This document shows positions 1 through 9,649 of a stretch of DNA of 64,000 nucleotides, piece by piece; the stretch's first letter is position 1, and each line of letters begins with the position of its first letter. This stretch comes from Micrococcus terreus (GTDB taxonomy: Bacteria; Actinomycetota; Actinomycetes; Actinomycetales; Micrococcaceae), in assembly GCF_900116905.1 (NCBI RefSeq), contig NZ_FPCG01000008.1:111684-175683 (forward strand), read 5' to 3'. The position numbers were made by a program, and so were the translations under genes. The notes under the pieces are model-generated. The model was not told the DNA's origin. It worked only from the letters and a program-made list of their open reading frames with translations, and did not search any database.

Positions 1-861
1 CATCAGGTATGGGGCGTTGGGCCGTCCTCGGTGGGGGTGGGGTGTCAGGAAGGGCGCATCCGTCTCGACCAGGATCAGCTCCGGACGGGCCACTCTCAGC
101 GCCTCGCGGAGCTCATCGTTGGCCTTGAAGGTCACCGGCCCGGCGAAGGACATGTACCACCCGTGCTCGTTGCAGATCCGGGCCAGCTCCGGCCCCCCGG
201 AGAAGCAGTGGAACACCACGTGCTCGGGCAGCTCGGGGGCGGACAGCAGCAGCTCGACCACGTCATCGTGGGCGTCCCGGTCATGGATCTGCAGGGCCTT
301 GCACAGCCGCACGGCCAGATCCAGGTGCCAGCGGAAGGACTCCTTCTGCACGTCCACGCCCTCGGGGCCAGTCCGGAAGTAGTCCAGCCCGGTCTCCCCC
401 ACCGCACGCACACGCGGGTGGTCAGCCAGCCGCTCGATCTCCGCCAGCGCCTCCTCCAGCCCACCGCGCTCAGCCAGCCGGGCGGCGTCATTGGGGTGGA
501 TGGCGACCGCCCCGAGCAGGCGAGGCTCGGCCTCGATCGCCTCGATGGTGAACCTGGCCGCCTCCACATTGCAGCCCACCTGGACCGCTCCGATCACCCC
601 GACGGCGGCGGCCGCGTCCATCGCCTGCGTCACCGTGACCTTCACCAGACCATCGCGGAAGTCCAGGTGGGTGTGGTTGTCGACCACGGGAACCGGGAGC
701 GGCTCCGGGGCAGGCGGGTACTCCAGGCGGCGACGGCGGCCTGACTTCTCCTCGGTGGCCGCGCGCTGAGGTCCGTCCTCGTCCGTAGACACGCCGTTGA
801 CCTCCGGCAGGTAGGCCGCCGGGACGGCTGAGTCGACGCGCTGGTGATCTGAAGTGCTCAT
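1..861 (-). CDS. tatD: TatD family metal-dependent hydrolase (3' end outside window)
   Basis: Visible are 287 residues; the last part of the protein lies beyond base 1. The TatD family are two-metal TIM-barrel phosphoesterases, reported as 3'-5' DNases. Ligand motifs are in family order: HTHLD at residues 63-67, GETGLD at 155-160, IHDRDA near 192-197, HCFSG at 218-222, and ETDAPFL followed by HRGRPN at about 266-281. The first 58 residues, rich in Pro, Arg and Glu, are an extension before the usual TatD start. ATG at 861 is chosen because a TACAGT box lies 7 nt upstream with no Shine-Dalgarno sequence, which fits leaderless initiation. It diverges from moxR. Confident in family; the substrate is not visible. 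Confidence 0.93.
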   Translation of the reverse strand, partial: MSTSDHQRVDSAVPAAYLPEVNGVSTDEDGPQRAATEEKSGRRRRLEYPPAPEPLPVPVVDNHTHLDFRDGLVKVTVTQAMDAAAAVGVIGAVQVGCNVEAARFTIEAIEAEPRLLGAVAIHPNDAARLAERGGLEEALAEIERLADHPRVRAVGETGLDYFRTGPEGVDVQKESFRWHLDLAVRLCKALQIHDRDAHDDVVELLLSAPELPEHVVFHCFSGGPELARICNEHGWYMSFAGPVTFKANDELREALRVARPELILVETDAPFLTPHPHRGRPNAPYLM

Positions 862-868
862 GGTTTCC

Positions 869-874
869 ACTGTA
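869..874 (-). promoter_or_regulatory. TACAGT -10 box for leaderless tatD
   Basis: TACAGT on the minus strand, 7 nt before the tatD ATG. No Shine-Dalgarno sequence fits between box and start. Inferred -10 element that would place transcription start at or next to the ATG. Confidence 0.5.
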
Positions 875-929
875 GAACGGCGGCGATGCACCTATAGAGT
901 GAACGGAACGCCCGCCCTCAGGAGGATCT

Positions 930-1919
930 GTGGACCACCCGCCCATCCAGCCCGGCACGGCGGCGTTCAGCGCCATCACCGCAGAGATCACGCGCGCCAT
1001 GAACTCAGTGGTGGACGGCAAACAGGATGCTGTGCGCACCGCCCTGCGGGTGCTGCTGGCCGGTGGCCATCTGCTGATCGAGGACGTCCCCGGGGTGGGC
1101 AAGACCCTGCTGGCTCGGGCCCTGGCCAAGACGGTGGGCGGCTCGGTGAACCGCATCCAGTTCACTCCTGACCTGCTGCCGTCGGACATCACCGGTGTCT
1201 CGGTGTTCCACCAGGAACGGCATGCCTTCGAGTTCAGGCCGGGACCGGTCTTCGCGCACATCGTCATCGGAGACGAGATCAATCGCGCGTCGGCCAAGAC
1301 CCAGTCCGCTCTGCTCGAGTGCATGGAGGAGCACCAGGTGACCGTGGACGGGACCACCCACCGGCTGCAGGAGCCCTTCATGGTGGTGGCCACGCAGAAC
1401 CCGGCTGAATCCGAGGGGACCTACCCCTTGCCGGAGGCCCAGCGTGACCGGTTCATGGCTCGCATCACCATGGGCTATCCGGACAGTGCAGCTGAAGTCG
1501 CCATGCTCAAGCACCACATGGATCCTCTGGCAGAGCACTCGCCCCTGCAGCTGCTCCGGCAGGTCACCTCTCCAGACCAGGTGCTCCGCATGGTGGAGGC
1601 CGTGGCTCAGGTGCACGTCTCTGATGCCGTGGCGCAGTATGTGGTGGCACTGGGCAGGGCCACTCGTGAGCACCCGGAGGTCCGCGTCGGCGCCAGTCCG
1701 CGTTCCCTGCTCCAGCTGCTGCGTGCGGCCAAGGCCGAGGCCGCCCTGTCTGAACGGGATTACGTCACCCCGGAGGACGTGGTCACGGTGTCGGTCTCGG
1801 TCCTGGCCCACCGGCTGATCCTGCAACGGCGCAGCGGCGCCGACGAGGACCATGCCGAGAGGATCGTGGCCCAAGCCCTGCACATGGTTCCGGCTCCCAC
1901 CCCGAACGCCCAGCGTTGA
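930..1919 (+). CDS. MoxR-type AAA+ ATPase
   Basis: 329-residue MoxR-class AAA+ ATPase, a family of chaperone-like ATPases usually paired with DUF58 and VWA proteins. Walker A GVGKT is at residues 55-59, the Walker B stretch GDEINRA at 114-120, sensor VATQNP at 153-158 and the arginine-finger region EAQRDRF near 169-175. Length is typical. The GTG start at 930 follows GGAGG at 921-925. A TATAGA box at 893-898 is a possible -10, so this gene has a short leader unlike many neighbours. It begins an operon with DUF58 and the transglutaminase. Its role in envelope or protein maturation is inferred from family context only. Confidence 0.93.
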   Translation: MDHPPIQPGTAAFSAITAEITRAMNSVVDGKQDAVRTALRVLLAGGHLLIEDVPGVGKTLLARALAKTVGGSVNRIQFTPDLLPSDITGVSVFHQERHAFEFRPGPVFAHIVIGDEINRASAKTQSALLECMEEHQVTVDGTTHRLQEPFMVVATQNPAESEGTYPLPEAQRDRFMARITMGYPDSAAEVAMLKHHMDPLAEHSPLQLLRQVTSPDQVLRMVEAVAQVHVSDAVAQYVVALGRATREHPEVRVGASPRSLLQLLRAAKAEAALSERDYVTPEDVVTVSVSVLAHRLILQRRSGADEDHAERIVAQALHMVPAPTPNAQR

Positions 1920-1938
1920 CGGTCAGCCCTGTTCATCC

Positions 1939-3123
1939 ATGACCGCCGCCTCGAATCCCCCCTCCGATCTGTGGTCCAGACTGCGTGCCAGCGCCCCGCG
2001 TCCCACGCTGCGCGGCGCGGCGGTGGCCGCCGTCGGCCTTCTCCTGGTGATCGCAGGTCCAGTGCTGGGACGGCGTGAGGCTGTGTCCATCGGTCTCTTC
2101 CTCCTGACAGCCTCAGCGCTCTCCCTGATCCTGTTGGCGTTGCGTTCAGCACTGAGCCGCGAGGCGGCTCACCACCGTGTGCTGATCCCGGACTCGGCCG
2201 CCGTCGGTGAACGGGTCCAGGTCAGATTCCTCTCAGCCGGCGGAGAGCAGCACGGGGGCCTCTCCCCCGTCGATCAGCTTCCGCCAACGCTGACGCGACG
2301 CTCGCAGCCGACCCGCCAGGCGGACGGCCCCGCGCCCGGGTACACCCTCATGGCCGGGCAGAGAGGCGTGTTCTCCGTGGGTCCGGCCACGGAACTGAGG
2401 AAGGGACCGCTGGGTCTGGCGCGCGGCCGCATCCTCCGTGCAGGCGTCTCACGGCTGAGGGTCCTGCCCCAGCTTCATGACGAGCAGGTCCTGGAAGAGC
2501 TGTTCCGCACCGGCCTGGGCGACGACCGATCGGCTGACCTGTTCGGTGTCCGCGGCTCGGCTGACGACCTGCTGGTGCGCGAGCACCGCCCCCGCGATCC
2601 GCTCTCTCGCATCCATTGGGGTGCCACCGCTCGGACCCGGCAGCTCATGGTCCGTCAGGAGGAGAGCACCGAGGACCCCCGGGCGGTGGTGGTCCTGGAC
2701 CGCCGCGGGCGGTCCTACCCCCAGGGGCATCACACCGTGGACGCCGGGGACGGCACCAGCTGGATCACCGCTCCGCAGTTCGAAGAGGCTGTTCGGTTGG
2801 CGGCCTCCCTCCACCACGTGTTGGAACGCTCCGGTCAGGACGTGACGCTGCTCGACCACGAAGGCACCGTCCTGTCCTCGGACCTGGCGGATGTGCAGCT
2901 GGCACCCAGCACCCGTGAGGCCTCATGGATGGAGCGCCTGCCGCGGGGCACCACCACGGTGTTCGCCGTCCTGGGAGCCGGAGCCGATGCCGACCTCCCC
3001 CACCTTCGGCACCTGCCGGGCGTCACCCAGCGCACCGCGCTGCTGATGGGGCCCTCGTCCGCTCTCGAAGGCTGGCACCAGGCTGGGTGGGCGACTGTGG
3101 ATGCGTCCGAAGGTGCACGGTGA
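1939..3123 (+). CDS. DUF58 domain-containing membrane protein
   Basis: 394 residues. Two membrane helices lie near the N-terminus (about residues 24-70). The DUF58 core is near residues 190-240, with the typical pattern FGVRGSADDL, RDPLSRIHW and a following LMVRQE. DUF58 proteins are regularly encoded after moxR and before a transglutaminase, as here, and are thought to act with the MoxR ATPase at the membrane; the exact function is unknown. ATG 1939 is chosen because the open frame further upstream runs inside moxR; it starts 19 nt after the moxR stop. Its stop codon overlaps the next start (GTGA), implying translational coupling. Confidence 0.88.
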   Translation: MTAASNPPSDLWSRLRASAPRPTLRGAAVAAVGLLLVIAGPVLGRREAVSIGLFLLTASALSLILLALRSALSREAAHHRVLIPDSAAVGERVQVRFLSAGGEQHGGLSPVDQLPPTLTRRSQPTRQADGPAPGYTLMAGQRGVFSVGPATELRKGPLGLARGRILRAGVSRLRVLPQLHDEQVLEELFRTGLGDDRSADLFGVRGSADDLLVREHRPRDPLSRIHWGATARTRQLMVRQEESTEDPRAVVVLDRRGRSYPQGHHTVDAGDGTSWITAPQFEEAVRLAASLHHVLERSGQDVTLLDHEGTVLSSDLADVQLAPSTREASWMERLPRGTTTVFAVLGAGADADLPHLRHLPGVTQRTALLMGPSSALEGWHQAGWATVDASEGAR

Positions 3124-5543
3124 CCGCGCTGCGCTGGGCCAGCTCCCTGAGCGGAGGTCTGTTCGTGGCCGTCATGGTCATCGCTGCCACGGCCTCGCTG
3201 GACCATGTCTTCTCCGACGCCTGGCTGCCCGGCGTGGCCTTCCCCACGGTGATCGCATTGATCGTGGCCGAGGTGGTGAGAGGACTGGGCGGACGCCTCT
3301 GGCTGCCCGTGCTGGCCGGTGCCGCTGCGGGGGCCGTGACCGCTGTCCGGACCTGGTGGTCGGGCACCCTCGCAGGTGATCTGATCCCCACCCGGGACAC
3401 GGTCTCTGCACTGCTGGCTGATCTGGAGCGGACCCAGCACACCGTCCGGGTCGAGCAGAGTCCCATCGAGCCGCACCTGCACGTCTTGGCGATCCTGTCC
3501 TTGGTCGTCCTGCTCATCGCCCTGATCGTCGAGCTGATCGCCCTGGGTCTGCGCAGCCCTGCAGTGGCCGGGGTGCCCGCCCTGGGGATCATCGCTGCGG
3601 GGGCAGTCCTCTCCGGTGAGATGACGCCGTTGCCTGCTCTCCTCTTGGCCGCCGCGGCCTGGCTCGGCCTGCTCGTGGCCGGGGACCACGCCTCGTTGCA
3701 CCGCAGCGTCTCCAGCCCAGCTTCGCGCGGGCAGCCCGAGGACACCGGGGCCCCCTTGGGCCCGCTTCCCCCACGCCCGCCGCTGCGCGACCGGCTCACC
3801 TCGTTGACCGGAGCCGTCCTGGCGGGGGTCACCGCCCTGGCCGTGCTCGCGATGGGAGCCACACAGCTGGCCCCGATCACCACAGGCCTGGCACCCGAGG
3901 GCCACCGATTCCTGATCCAGGACGGTCCCGTCGACCCAGCCTCCGATCTCGGCGAGGCCCTGCGCCAGGGGTCAGGCCCGGTGGGCATCGAGTACCGGTC
4001 CAGCACCGGTCTGGGTGTCTACCTGCGCACGGCGGTCATCCATGATGTCACCGCTTCCCAGTGGGTTCCCCGAGAGACCGCAGGTGGAATGCCGCCCAAT
4101 GGCACGGTGTTCACTCCCAGCGGCAGGAATCTGCGGAACATGGGTCCGACGGTCGGAATCCAGTACCCACCTGAGCTGGAGGAGGCCGTGATGCGCCCCT
4201 CGGAACAGTCAGTGGACATCGCGTTGACGCAGTACCGGGGCTCCTGGCTTCCGCTGGCTGACCAGCCCGTCGGCCAGACCGGCGTGCTGGCTGAGCAGGG
4301 CTGGGAATCGTACCCCCGCGCCTCCACGGTCCAGCGCAGCTCGAACCCCGCCGTGGACGCCCAGTACCGGTCTCGGTACTGGACGCTGCCTCTGTCCGCA
4401 GGGGAGATCTCCGAGCTCTCCGCGGGCTTCGGCATACCTCCGCCTGAGGCCTACCTCGGGCTGGAGGCCCCCGACGAATCGGCGGTGGGAACGCTGGTCT
4501 CTGATCCAGAGCTGGAGGGCGGCGAGATCCACCGCCTCGCCCAGGAGATCGCCGCTGAGGCCACCAGCCCCATTGAGATCGGACAGCTGCTCCAAGAGCA
4601 CTTCCAGTCCGGCACGTACCGGTACTCAGAGACCGCCCCGGTGGACGAGGGGTACGACGGCACCGGGATCGAGATCACCGAGCAGTTCCTGCAGGCCCAG
4701 TCCGGCTACTGCATCCACTTCGCCTCAGCCATGGCCCTGATGGCCCGCTCCCTCGACGTGCCGGCCCGCATTGTGGTCGGCTACGCGCCCACCGGCGCAG
4801 ACGCTGACGGTGTGCACCGCGTGGAGGCCGGATCAGCACACGCCTGGCCGGAGCTGTACATTTACGGTCTGGGATGGGTCCCTTTCGAACCGACTCCCAC
4901 CGTGGGACGCGCCCCCACCTACACCCAGTCCGACTCCGGGCCCGCGCCGGAGGAGGTGCCCACCCCTACATCGGCACCGGCCCCAGCCTCAGAGCCCACA
5001 CCCACGCAGACCTCTGCCGCACTGGATCCAGGATCCGATGCCGGAGACACGCCTGGGCCCGGCGTCGACACCCGAGCGGTGCTCACGGTGCTGATCATCG
5101 TGATCGGTGTGGCCGCAGTCGCCCTCCTGGCCCTGGCCCCTCACCTGGTCAGATCACGACGACGGCGCCGCAGGCTGGGCAGGCCCGCCTCGCCCTCCGC
5201 GGTGGACCGGTCCGCGGTCATCGCCTCCTGGCAGGAGGTCGAAGACACGGCCCTGGACCTGGGATGGGCACGCCATGGCCACGAGTCCGAGGAGGCCTTC
5301 GCCCGCCGCGTGAGCCGGGATGTGGGATCGGCCATGGGTCCTGGGTCGCAGACAGATCTGCTGCACCAGTTGGCCGTGGCCGCGCAGTGGGCGCGCTATG
5401 CGTCCGTGGACTCGCTTGCTCCCCCGGCTGCCGATGACGCTTCCAGTCACGCGGCCGCCGTCGTGGACCTTCTGGAATCCTCTGCGGAGTCTGCGTCAAG
5501 GCGCCGGGCCTGGTGGCTGCCGAAGTCCATGCTGAGACAGTGA
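3120..5543 (+). CDS. TgpA-like membrane transglutaminase (DUF3488/DUF4129)
   Basis: 807 residues: an N-terminal block of about six to seven membrane helices (residues 1-260), an extracytoplasmic transglutaminase-like domain, a Pro/Thr-rich linker (about 605-650), one helix near 655-680, and a cytoplasmic DUF4129-like tail. The catalytic triad can be read as Cys531 in SGYCIHFA, His574 in SAHAWPEL, and an acidic residue at Glu590 in WVPFEPTP; many homologs have Asp or Glu there. GTG 3120 overlaps the DUF58 stop. Family members are membrane-anchored papain-like enzymes with unknown in vivo substrates. The operon moxR-DUF58-tgpA is conserved in actinobacteria. Confidence 0.9.
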   Translation: MTALRWASSLSGGLFVAVMVIAATASLDHVFSDAWLPGVAFPTVIALIVAEVVRGLGGRLWLPVLAGAAAGAVTAVRTWWSGTLAGDLIPTRDTVSALLADLERTQHTVRVEQSPIEPHLHVLAILSLVVLLIALIVELIALGLRSPAVAGVPALGIIAAGAVLSGEMTPLPALLLAAAAWLGLLVAGDHASLHRSVSSPASRGQPEDTGAPLGPLPPRPPLRDRLTSLTGAVLAGVTALAVLAMGATQLAPITTGLAPEGHRFLIQDGPVDPASDLGEALRQGSGPVGIEYRSSTGLGVYLRTAVIHDVTASQWVPRETAGGMPPNGTVFTPSGRNLRNMGPTVGIQYPPELEEAVMRPSEQSVDIALTQYRGSWLPLADQPVGQTGVLAEQGWESYPRASTVQRSSNPAVDAQYRSRYWTLPLSAGEISELSAGFGIPPPEAYLGLEAPDESAVGTLVSDPELEGGEIHRLAQEIAAEATSPIEIGQLLQEHFQSGTYRYSETAPVDEGYDGTGIEITEQFLQAQSGYCIHFASAMALMARSLDVPARIVVGYAPTGADADGVHRVEAGSAHAWPELYIYGLGWVPFEPTPTVGRAPTYTQSDSGPAPEEVPTPTSAPAPASEPTPTQTSAALDPGSDAGDTPGPGVDTRAVLTVLIIVIGVAAVALLALAPHLVRSRRRRRRLGRPASPSAVDRSAVIASWQEVEDTALDLGWARHGHESEEAFARRVSRDVGSAMGPGSQTDLLHQLAVAAQWARYASVDSLAPPAADDASSHAAAVVDLLESSAESASRRRAWWLPKSMLRQ

Positions 5544-5584
5544 CAGACACCGCAGACCCGACCTCCTTTGAGGGGGGGAAGCGA

Positions 5585-6718
5585 CTACGCGCTGAACACC
5601 GCCTTCTGAATATGATCCATCCGCCGTTGTGTCGTCACCTCGAACGAGTTGTCGGCAACCAAGTTAAGACCACGTTCTCTTGTATCTGCAAGCACCTCAG
5701 GATCGCCGATGATTCTGCGAAGTTCGGTTAGAAGTGCATCTACGTCTCGCTTCTTCACCGTCCACCCGATGTCGTGCTCCTCAACTAGTGGCGTCAAGGT
5801 TTCGTTATCAAAGCCAAGAATTGGTGCGCCACTACCCAATGATTCAAAGTACGTGCAGGAGGGATCTCCCTGCACATGCGGCATCACCATGACATCGATT
5901 CCTTCTTGGACAGCTGGCAGCCACTCAGTTCGAAAGTTCTTAAAGCCCTCGAAGTAGACATTGTCACCTGCTTCAGCTCGGAGGCGGTTCTCGAGCGCTC
6001 CTGCACCGAAAACGTACAACTCCACTGGGAGACCAGCTTCGGCAGCCCGGTTGGCAAGCTCGACTGCGAACTCGGGCCCCTTTATCGAGATCAAACGACC
6101 TGAAAAACCCAGCCGGAGCGGACGTGACCCATCCCACGGAGATACCGAACGAGCGGCTGAGATGTCACGGGACAGAACTCGGTGGTCTTGGAAAACCAAT
6201 GGCTCGTTCACGAGGCCCCCATAGGACTTCATAGAAGCCGGGCCGTTGAACTGCGCCGACAGCGCGTGACGAAGGAGCCCACGCAGACGTTTCTCCATGC
6301 GGATCAACCCCAATGAGGCTCGCATCAATGAGATTCCGCGCAAGTGCGACCTGTTGATTCCGTGACGAATGCTCATAGTTTGCTCGCTAGTCAATACCAC
6401 CGGTGTTCTCAGGTGCCTGACGAAGTCCATCTTCGGTGAGTGAAGTGCGGTGACGACATCAAGGTTCAAGTCTTCCACCGCTTCTACCGTCAAAGGTGTC
6501 ATGACAATCTCGAACGGCAACTGAGACGCAGATACGAGCGTGGAATCAACCGACACTGCCGCAGAGGTCTCCCCTTCGGGCGCGACGACGACGATGGATC
6601 CGTCCCAGACTTCGGCCGCCGCGATCAATCCACTCAGGGCCCTGTCCTCGATCGCGTACTCTTCCCCATGCCGAACAATAGGAGCTGGGAGGACATGCCC
6701 CATTCTCAGTGTCATCAT
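5585..6718 (-). CDS. Glycosyltransferase, GT4 family
   Basis: 377 residues with the GT-B fold layout. The C-terminal GT1-type domain begins near residue 190 (RLGFSGRLISIKGPE) and includes VELYVFGAGAL, a SLGSGAPILGFDN donor-sugar loop and a helical tail. Such enzymes transfer a nucleotide-activated sugar to a lipid-linked or surface glycan; donor and acceptor cannot be read from sequence. Base composition is clearly lower in G+C than the flanking tgpA and gabD genes, and codons ending in A/T are common, which suggests horizontal acquisition. It is convergent with the transglutaminase gene (41-nt gap). Part of the surface-glycan gene group at 5.6-13.3 kb. Confidence 0.85.
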   Translation of the reverse strand: MMTLRMGHVLPAPIVRHGEEYAIEDRALSGLIAAAEVWDGSIVVVAPEGETSAAVSVDSTLVSASQLPFEIVMTPLTVEAVEDLNLDVVTALHSPKMDFVRHLRTPVVLTSEQTMSIRHGINRSHLRGISLMRASLGLIRMEKRLRGLLRHALSAQFNGPASMKSYGGLVNEPLVFQDHRVLSRDISAARSVSPWDGSRPLRLGFSGRLISIKGPEFAVELANRAAEAGLPVELYVFGAGALENRLRAEAGDNVYFEGFKNFRTEWLPAVQEGIDVMVMPHVQGDPSCTYFESLGSGAPILGFDNETLTPLVEEHDIGWTVKKRDVDALLTELRRIIGDPEVLADTRERGLNLVADNSFEVTTQRRMDHIQKAVFSA

Positions 6719-6769
6719 TCAAGCGTAATCGCTCATCCTCTGTCTCAATCTTCTGGCTCTAGCACAAGA

Positions 6770-6802
6770 CGGGCCCGGCCTCCTCAGAGGAGACCGGGCC
6801 CG
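6770..6802 (-). terminator. Stem-loop terminator after gabD
   Basis: Two 16-nt arms (6770-6785 and 6787-6802) are complementary except for one mismatch; the innermost pairs must open to form the loop. It lies just past the gabD stop on the minus strand, followed in that direction by a moderately T-rich stretch. It separates gabD from the downstream glycosyltransferase. Confidence 0.7.
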
Positions 6803-6831
6803 GTGCTCAGGGCGTCCGTGGACGCCGGGGG

Positions 6832-8316
6832 TTACTTCTTGGCCGCGTAGGGATCGGCGATCCCGATGTACTGCACGGTGGTGTACTCCTCGATGCCCTC
6901 AGCTCCACCTTCGCGCCCCAGACCGGACTGCTTCACTCCGCCGAAGGGGGCTGCGGCGTTGGAGATGACACCGGCGTTGAAGCCCACCATGCCGAACTCG
7001 ATCTGCTCAGAGACCCGGAACATGCGGTTGACGTCGCGGGTGTAGAGGTAGGAGGCCAGACCGTACTCGGAGGCGTTGGCCAGCTCGATGGCCTCCTCCT
7101 CGGTGGAGAAGGTGGTCACCGGCGCCACCGGGCCGAAGATCTCCTGGCCCAGGATCGGGCAGTCATTGGGGACCTTCAGGACGGTGGGCTGGTAGAAGTA
7201 GCCCTCGCCCTCCATCTTGTCGCCACCCACGGCCACCTCTGCACCGGCTTGCACTGCCTCGGTCACCAGGGCGTGCACGTCGTCTCGGGCTCCGCCGTCG
7301 ATCAGCGGGCCGACGGTGGCATCAGGCTCGGTGCCGCGGGCGGGCTTCTGTGCCTTCATGGCCTCGGCGAACTTGGCGGTGAACTCCTCGGCCACGGACT
7401 CGTGGACCAGGAAGCGGTTGGCGGCGGTGCAGGCCTCACCCATGTTGCGCATCTTGGCGGCGAGGGCGCCCTCCACAGCGGCATCCAGTTCAGCGTCCTC
7501 GAACACCAGGAACGGAGCATTGCCGCCCAGTTCCATGGAGGTCCGCAGCACGTTCTCGGCGGCATCGGCCATCAACCGGCGACCCACCGGAGTGGATCCG
7601 GTGAAGGAGACCTTGCGCAGACGACGGTCCTTCATCAGCGGCCCGGAGATGGCCGAGGCGGAGGAACCGGCCACCACGTTCAGCACGCCGGCAGGCAGGC
7701 CCGCCTCCTGCATGACCTGAGCGAAGAGCAGGGAGGTCAGCGGGGTCAGCTTGGCCGGCTTGAGCACCATGGTGCAGCCAGCGGCCACTGCAGGGGCGAC
7801 CTTGCGGGTGGCCATGGCCAGCGGGAAGTTCCACGGAGTGATCAGCAGGGCAGGGCCGACCGGCTTGTGCTGGACCAAGATCTTGTTCTTGCCCTCCGGG
7901 GTGGTCAGGTAGCGCCCGTAGTGACGCACCGTCTCCTCGGAGAACCAGCGCAGGAACTCAGCACCGTAGGTGACCTCGCCACGGGCCTCGGCCAGCGGCT
8001 TGCCCATCTCCAGGGTCATCAGCAGGGCGAAGTCATCGGCCCGCTCGATCACCAGGTCGAAGGCCCGGCGCAGGATCTCAGCACGCTCACGCGGAGCCGT
8101 CAGCGCCCAGTCCTTCTGCGCAGCGGCAGCGGCGTCCAGAGCGGCCATGGCGTCATCGGTGTTGGCATCCTGGATGCTCAACAGCACCTTGCCGGTGGCC
8201 GGGTCCTCCACATCCAAGGTCTTGCCGGAGGAGGCATCACGCCACTCCCCGTTGATCAACAGTCCAGTCGGGATGGACTTCAGCAGCTCCTGCTCGCGCT
8301 CAGCGGTGACAGTCAT
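6832..8316 (-). CDS. gabD: NAD(P)-dependent succinate-semialdehyde dehydrogenase
   Basis: 494-residue aldehyde dehydrogenase, closest in appearance to GabD-type enzymes, which oxidise succinate semialdehyde to succinate in GABA catabolism. Visible are PWNFPLAM (Asn163), the cofactor loop FTGSTPVGR near 238-246, general base Glu262 in MELGG, and catalytic Cys296 in GEACTAANR, then EIFGPVAPV. Length matches the family. GC-rich codon use matches the chromosome, unlike the glycosyltransferase genes on both sides. No GABA transaminase is adjacent, so the physiological aldehyde is not certain; a broad semialdehyde dehydrogenase is the alternative. Confidence 0.88.
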   Translation of the reverse strand: MTVTAEREQELLKSIPTGLLINGEWRDASSGKTLDVEDPATGKVLLSIQDANTDDAMAALDAAAAAQKDWALTAPRERAEILRRAFDLVIERADDFALLMTLEMGKPLAEARGEVTYGAEFLRWFSEETVRHYGRYLTTPEGKNKILVQHKPVGPALLITPWNFPLAMATRKVAPAVAAGCTMVLKPAKLTPLTSLLFAQVMQEAGLPAGVLNVVAGSSASAISGPLMKDRRLRKVSFTGSTPVGRRLMADAAENVLRTSMELGGNAPFLVFEDAELDAAVEGALAAKMRNMGEACTAANRFLVHESVAEEFTAKFAEAMKAQKPARGTEPDATVGPLIDGGARDDVHALVTEAVQAGAEVAVGGDKMEGEGYFYQPTVLKVPNDCPILGQEIFGPVAPVTTFSTEEEAIELANASEYGLASYLYTRDVNRMFRVSEQIEFGMVGFNAGVISNAAAPFGGVKQSGLGREGGAEGIEEYTTVQYIGIADPYAAKK

Positions 8317-8461
8317 GGGAACCTCTTTCCGGTCAGGTCGATCCAGTTCAGATTACTGACCAACGTAGTGGTGATCGGAAAGTAGGAGCAATGCGACAGG
8401 GCACTAAAGAAGTCCGCCTGTCCTGTGCATCCGCACCTCGTCTTTCAAGCGGGAGCCTTCG

Positions 8462-9649
8462 TTGGTGGAATCAAGCACCCCTGCACTGTTGAATGGGGGC
8501 ATGAGCACAGCGGCACCAACATGGAGTGGGAAAAGAGTCGGCCTGGTCGCCGTAGGTGACCCACGTGACGCGAACGTTTGGTCCGGCACACCTGCAGGAT
8601 TGCTGTCAGGTCTAACTCAGCTTGGGGCCAGCGTAGTGCCGATTAATGCTGCGCCACCGACGAAATTAGGAAATATTTGGGCTCGAATATGTGCGGGGGA
8701 AACGGCACCCACGCTGGAAAAGCTTGTCCAGGAGACGCGTCATTCGACAGAGTACGGACGAATTTACTCTGCAATGGCGCAACTTCGTTTGCCCAAGAAT
8801 GTTGACGCTGTTCTCCAGCTGGGCACGGGGTATAGAGTCCGCCATGCCAACGTCGGCACCTTCGAGGACATGACTGTCCCTCAAGCTGTTCGGTACGGAT
8901 GGGGACCGTTCGCTACCCTCCCGTCCAACATCACCGCAGGACGCCTAGCTCGCCAGAAGGAAGCACACGGATCAGCCCGGATTTGCTTCGCAGCGACGAG
9001 TTGGGCTGCTCAGTCGATAGTTGATGAATGCAACGTCCATCCAAACAAGGTCCATGTAGCAGGACTTGGGATCAACAGAACTCCCTCACATCCACAAGAC
9101 CGGGACTGGTCTACTCCACACTTTCTCTTTGTAGGGAATGACTGGGAGCGTAAGAACGGTCAAAGTGTCGTTGACGCGTTTCAAATTGTGCAGAAATCGC
9201 ATCCCCTTGCTCAGTTGAGTTTGGTAGGTGAGAACCAGCCTCGCATCTCACACCCGGGAGTGCATCAGTTCGGGCCTCTTCCGCTAAACGACGAACAGGC
9301 GCAGAACACCCTGAAGGATCTGTTCAGACGAGCTACTTGCCTCGTCCTTCCAAGCAGGCTGGAACCTGCCGGACTCGTGTACGCCGAGGCGGGAAGCTTT
9401 GGCGTTCCCTCAATTGGAACGACTATCGGTGGAGCAGGGGACATGATTGGCCCGGGAGGAATCCTGGTCAATCCCTTCAATACCCGAGACTTGACAGACG
9501 CCATGTTCACGATGAGCCGTCCAGCAGTCGTTCAGAACTACGGAGTTCTTGCCGAGAAACATTCCGCGAATTTAACTTGGAAATCAGTAGCAGAAACAAT
9601 CCTTCAGAATCTGTTGCCGCCGAGTCACAGGCATTCATTCAAGGTTTGA
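8462..9649 (+). CDS. Glycosyltransferase, GT4 family
   Basis: About 395 residues. The C-terminal half shows a GT1 domain: HFLFVGNDWERKNG, a LSLVGENQP strand, LPSRLEPAGLVYAEAGSFG as the donor-binding E(x7)E-like region, and GGAGDMIGPGGILV. Two starts are possible: TTG 8462 with GGAG at 8452-8455, or ATG 8501 without a well-spaced ribosome site; the former is given. Composition is low-GC like the GT at 5585. The 3' end overlaps the convergent gene at 9625 by 25 bp. Probably adds a sugar to a surface glycan; substrate unknown. Confidence 0.83.
   Translation: MVESSTPALLNGGMSTAAPTWSGKRVGLVAVGDPRDANVWSGTPAGLLSGLTQLGASVVPINAAPPTKLGNIWARICAGETAPTLEKLVQETRHSTEYGRIYSAMAQLRLPKNVDAVLQLGTGYRVRHANVGTFEDMTVPQAVRYGWGPFATLPSNITAGRLARQKEAHGSARICFAATSWAAQSIVDECNVHPNKVHVAGLGINRTPSHPQDRDWSTPHFLFVGNDWERKNGQSVVDAFQIVQKSHPLAQLSLVGENQPRISHPGVHQFGPLPLNDEQAQNTLKDLFRRATCLVLPSRLEPAGLVYAEAGSFGVPSIGTTIGGAGDMIGPGGILVNPFNTRDLTDAMFTMSRPAVVQNYGVLAEKHSANLTWKSVAETILQNLLPPSHRHSFKV

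Noticed and set aside
7249..8385. A 378-codon plus-strand frame opposite gabD
   Set aside because: GabD motifs on the other strand are complete; this frame has none.
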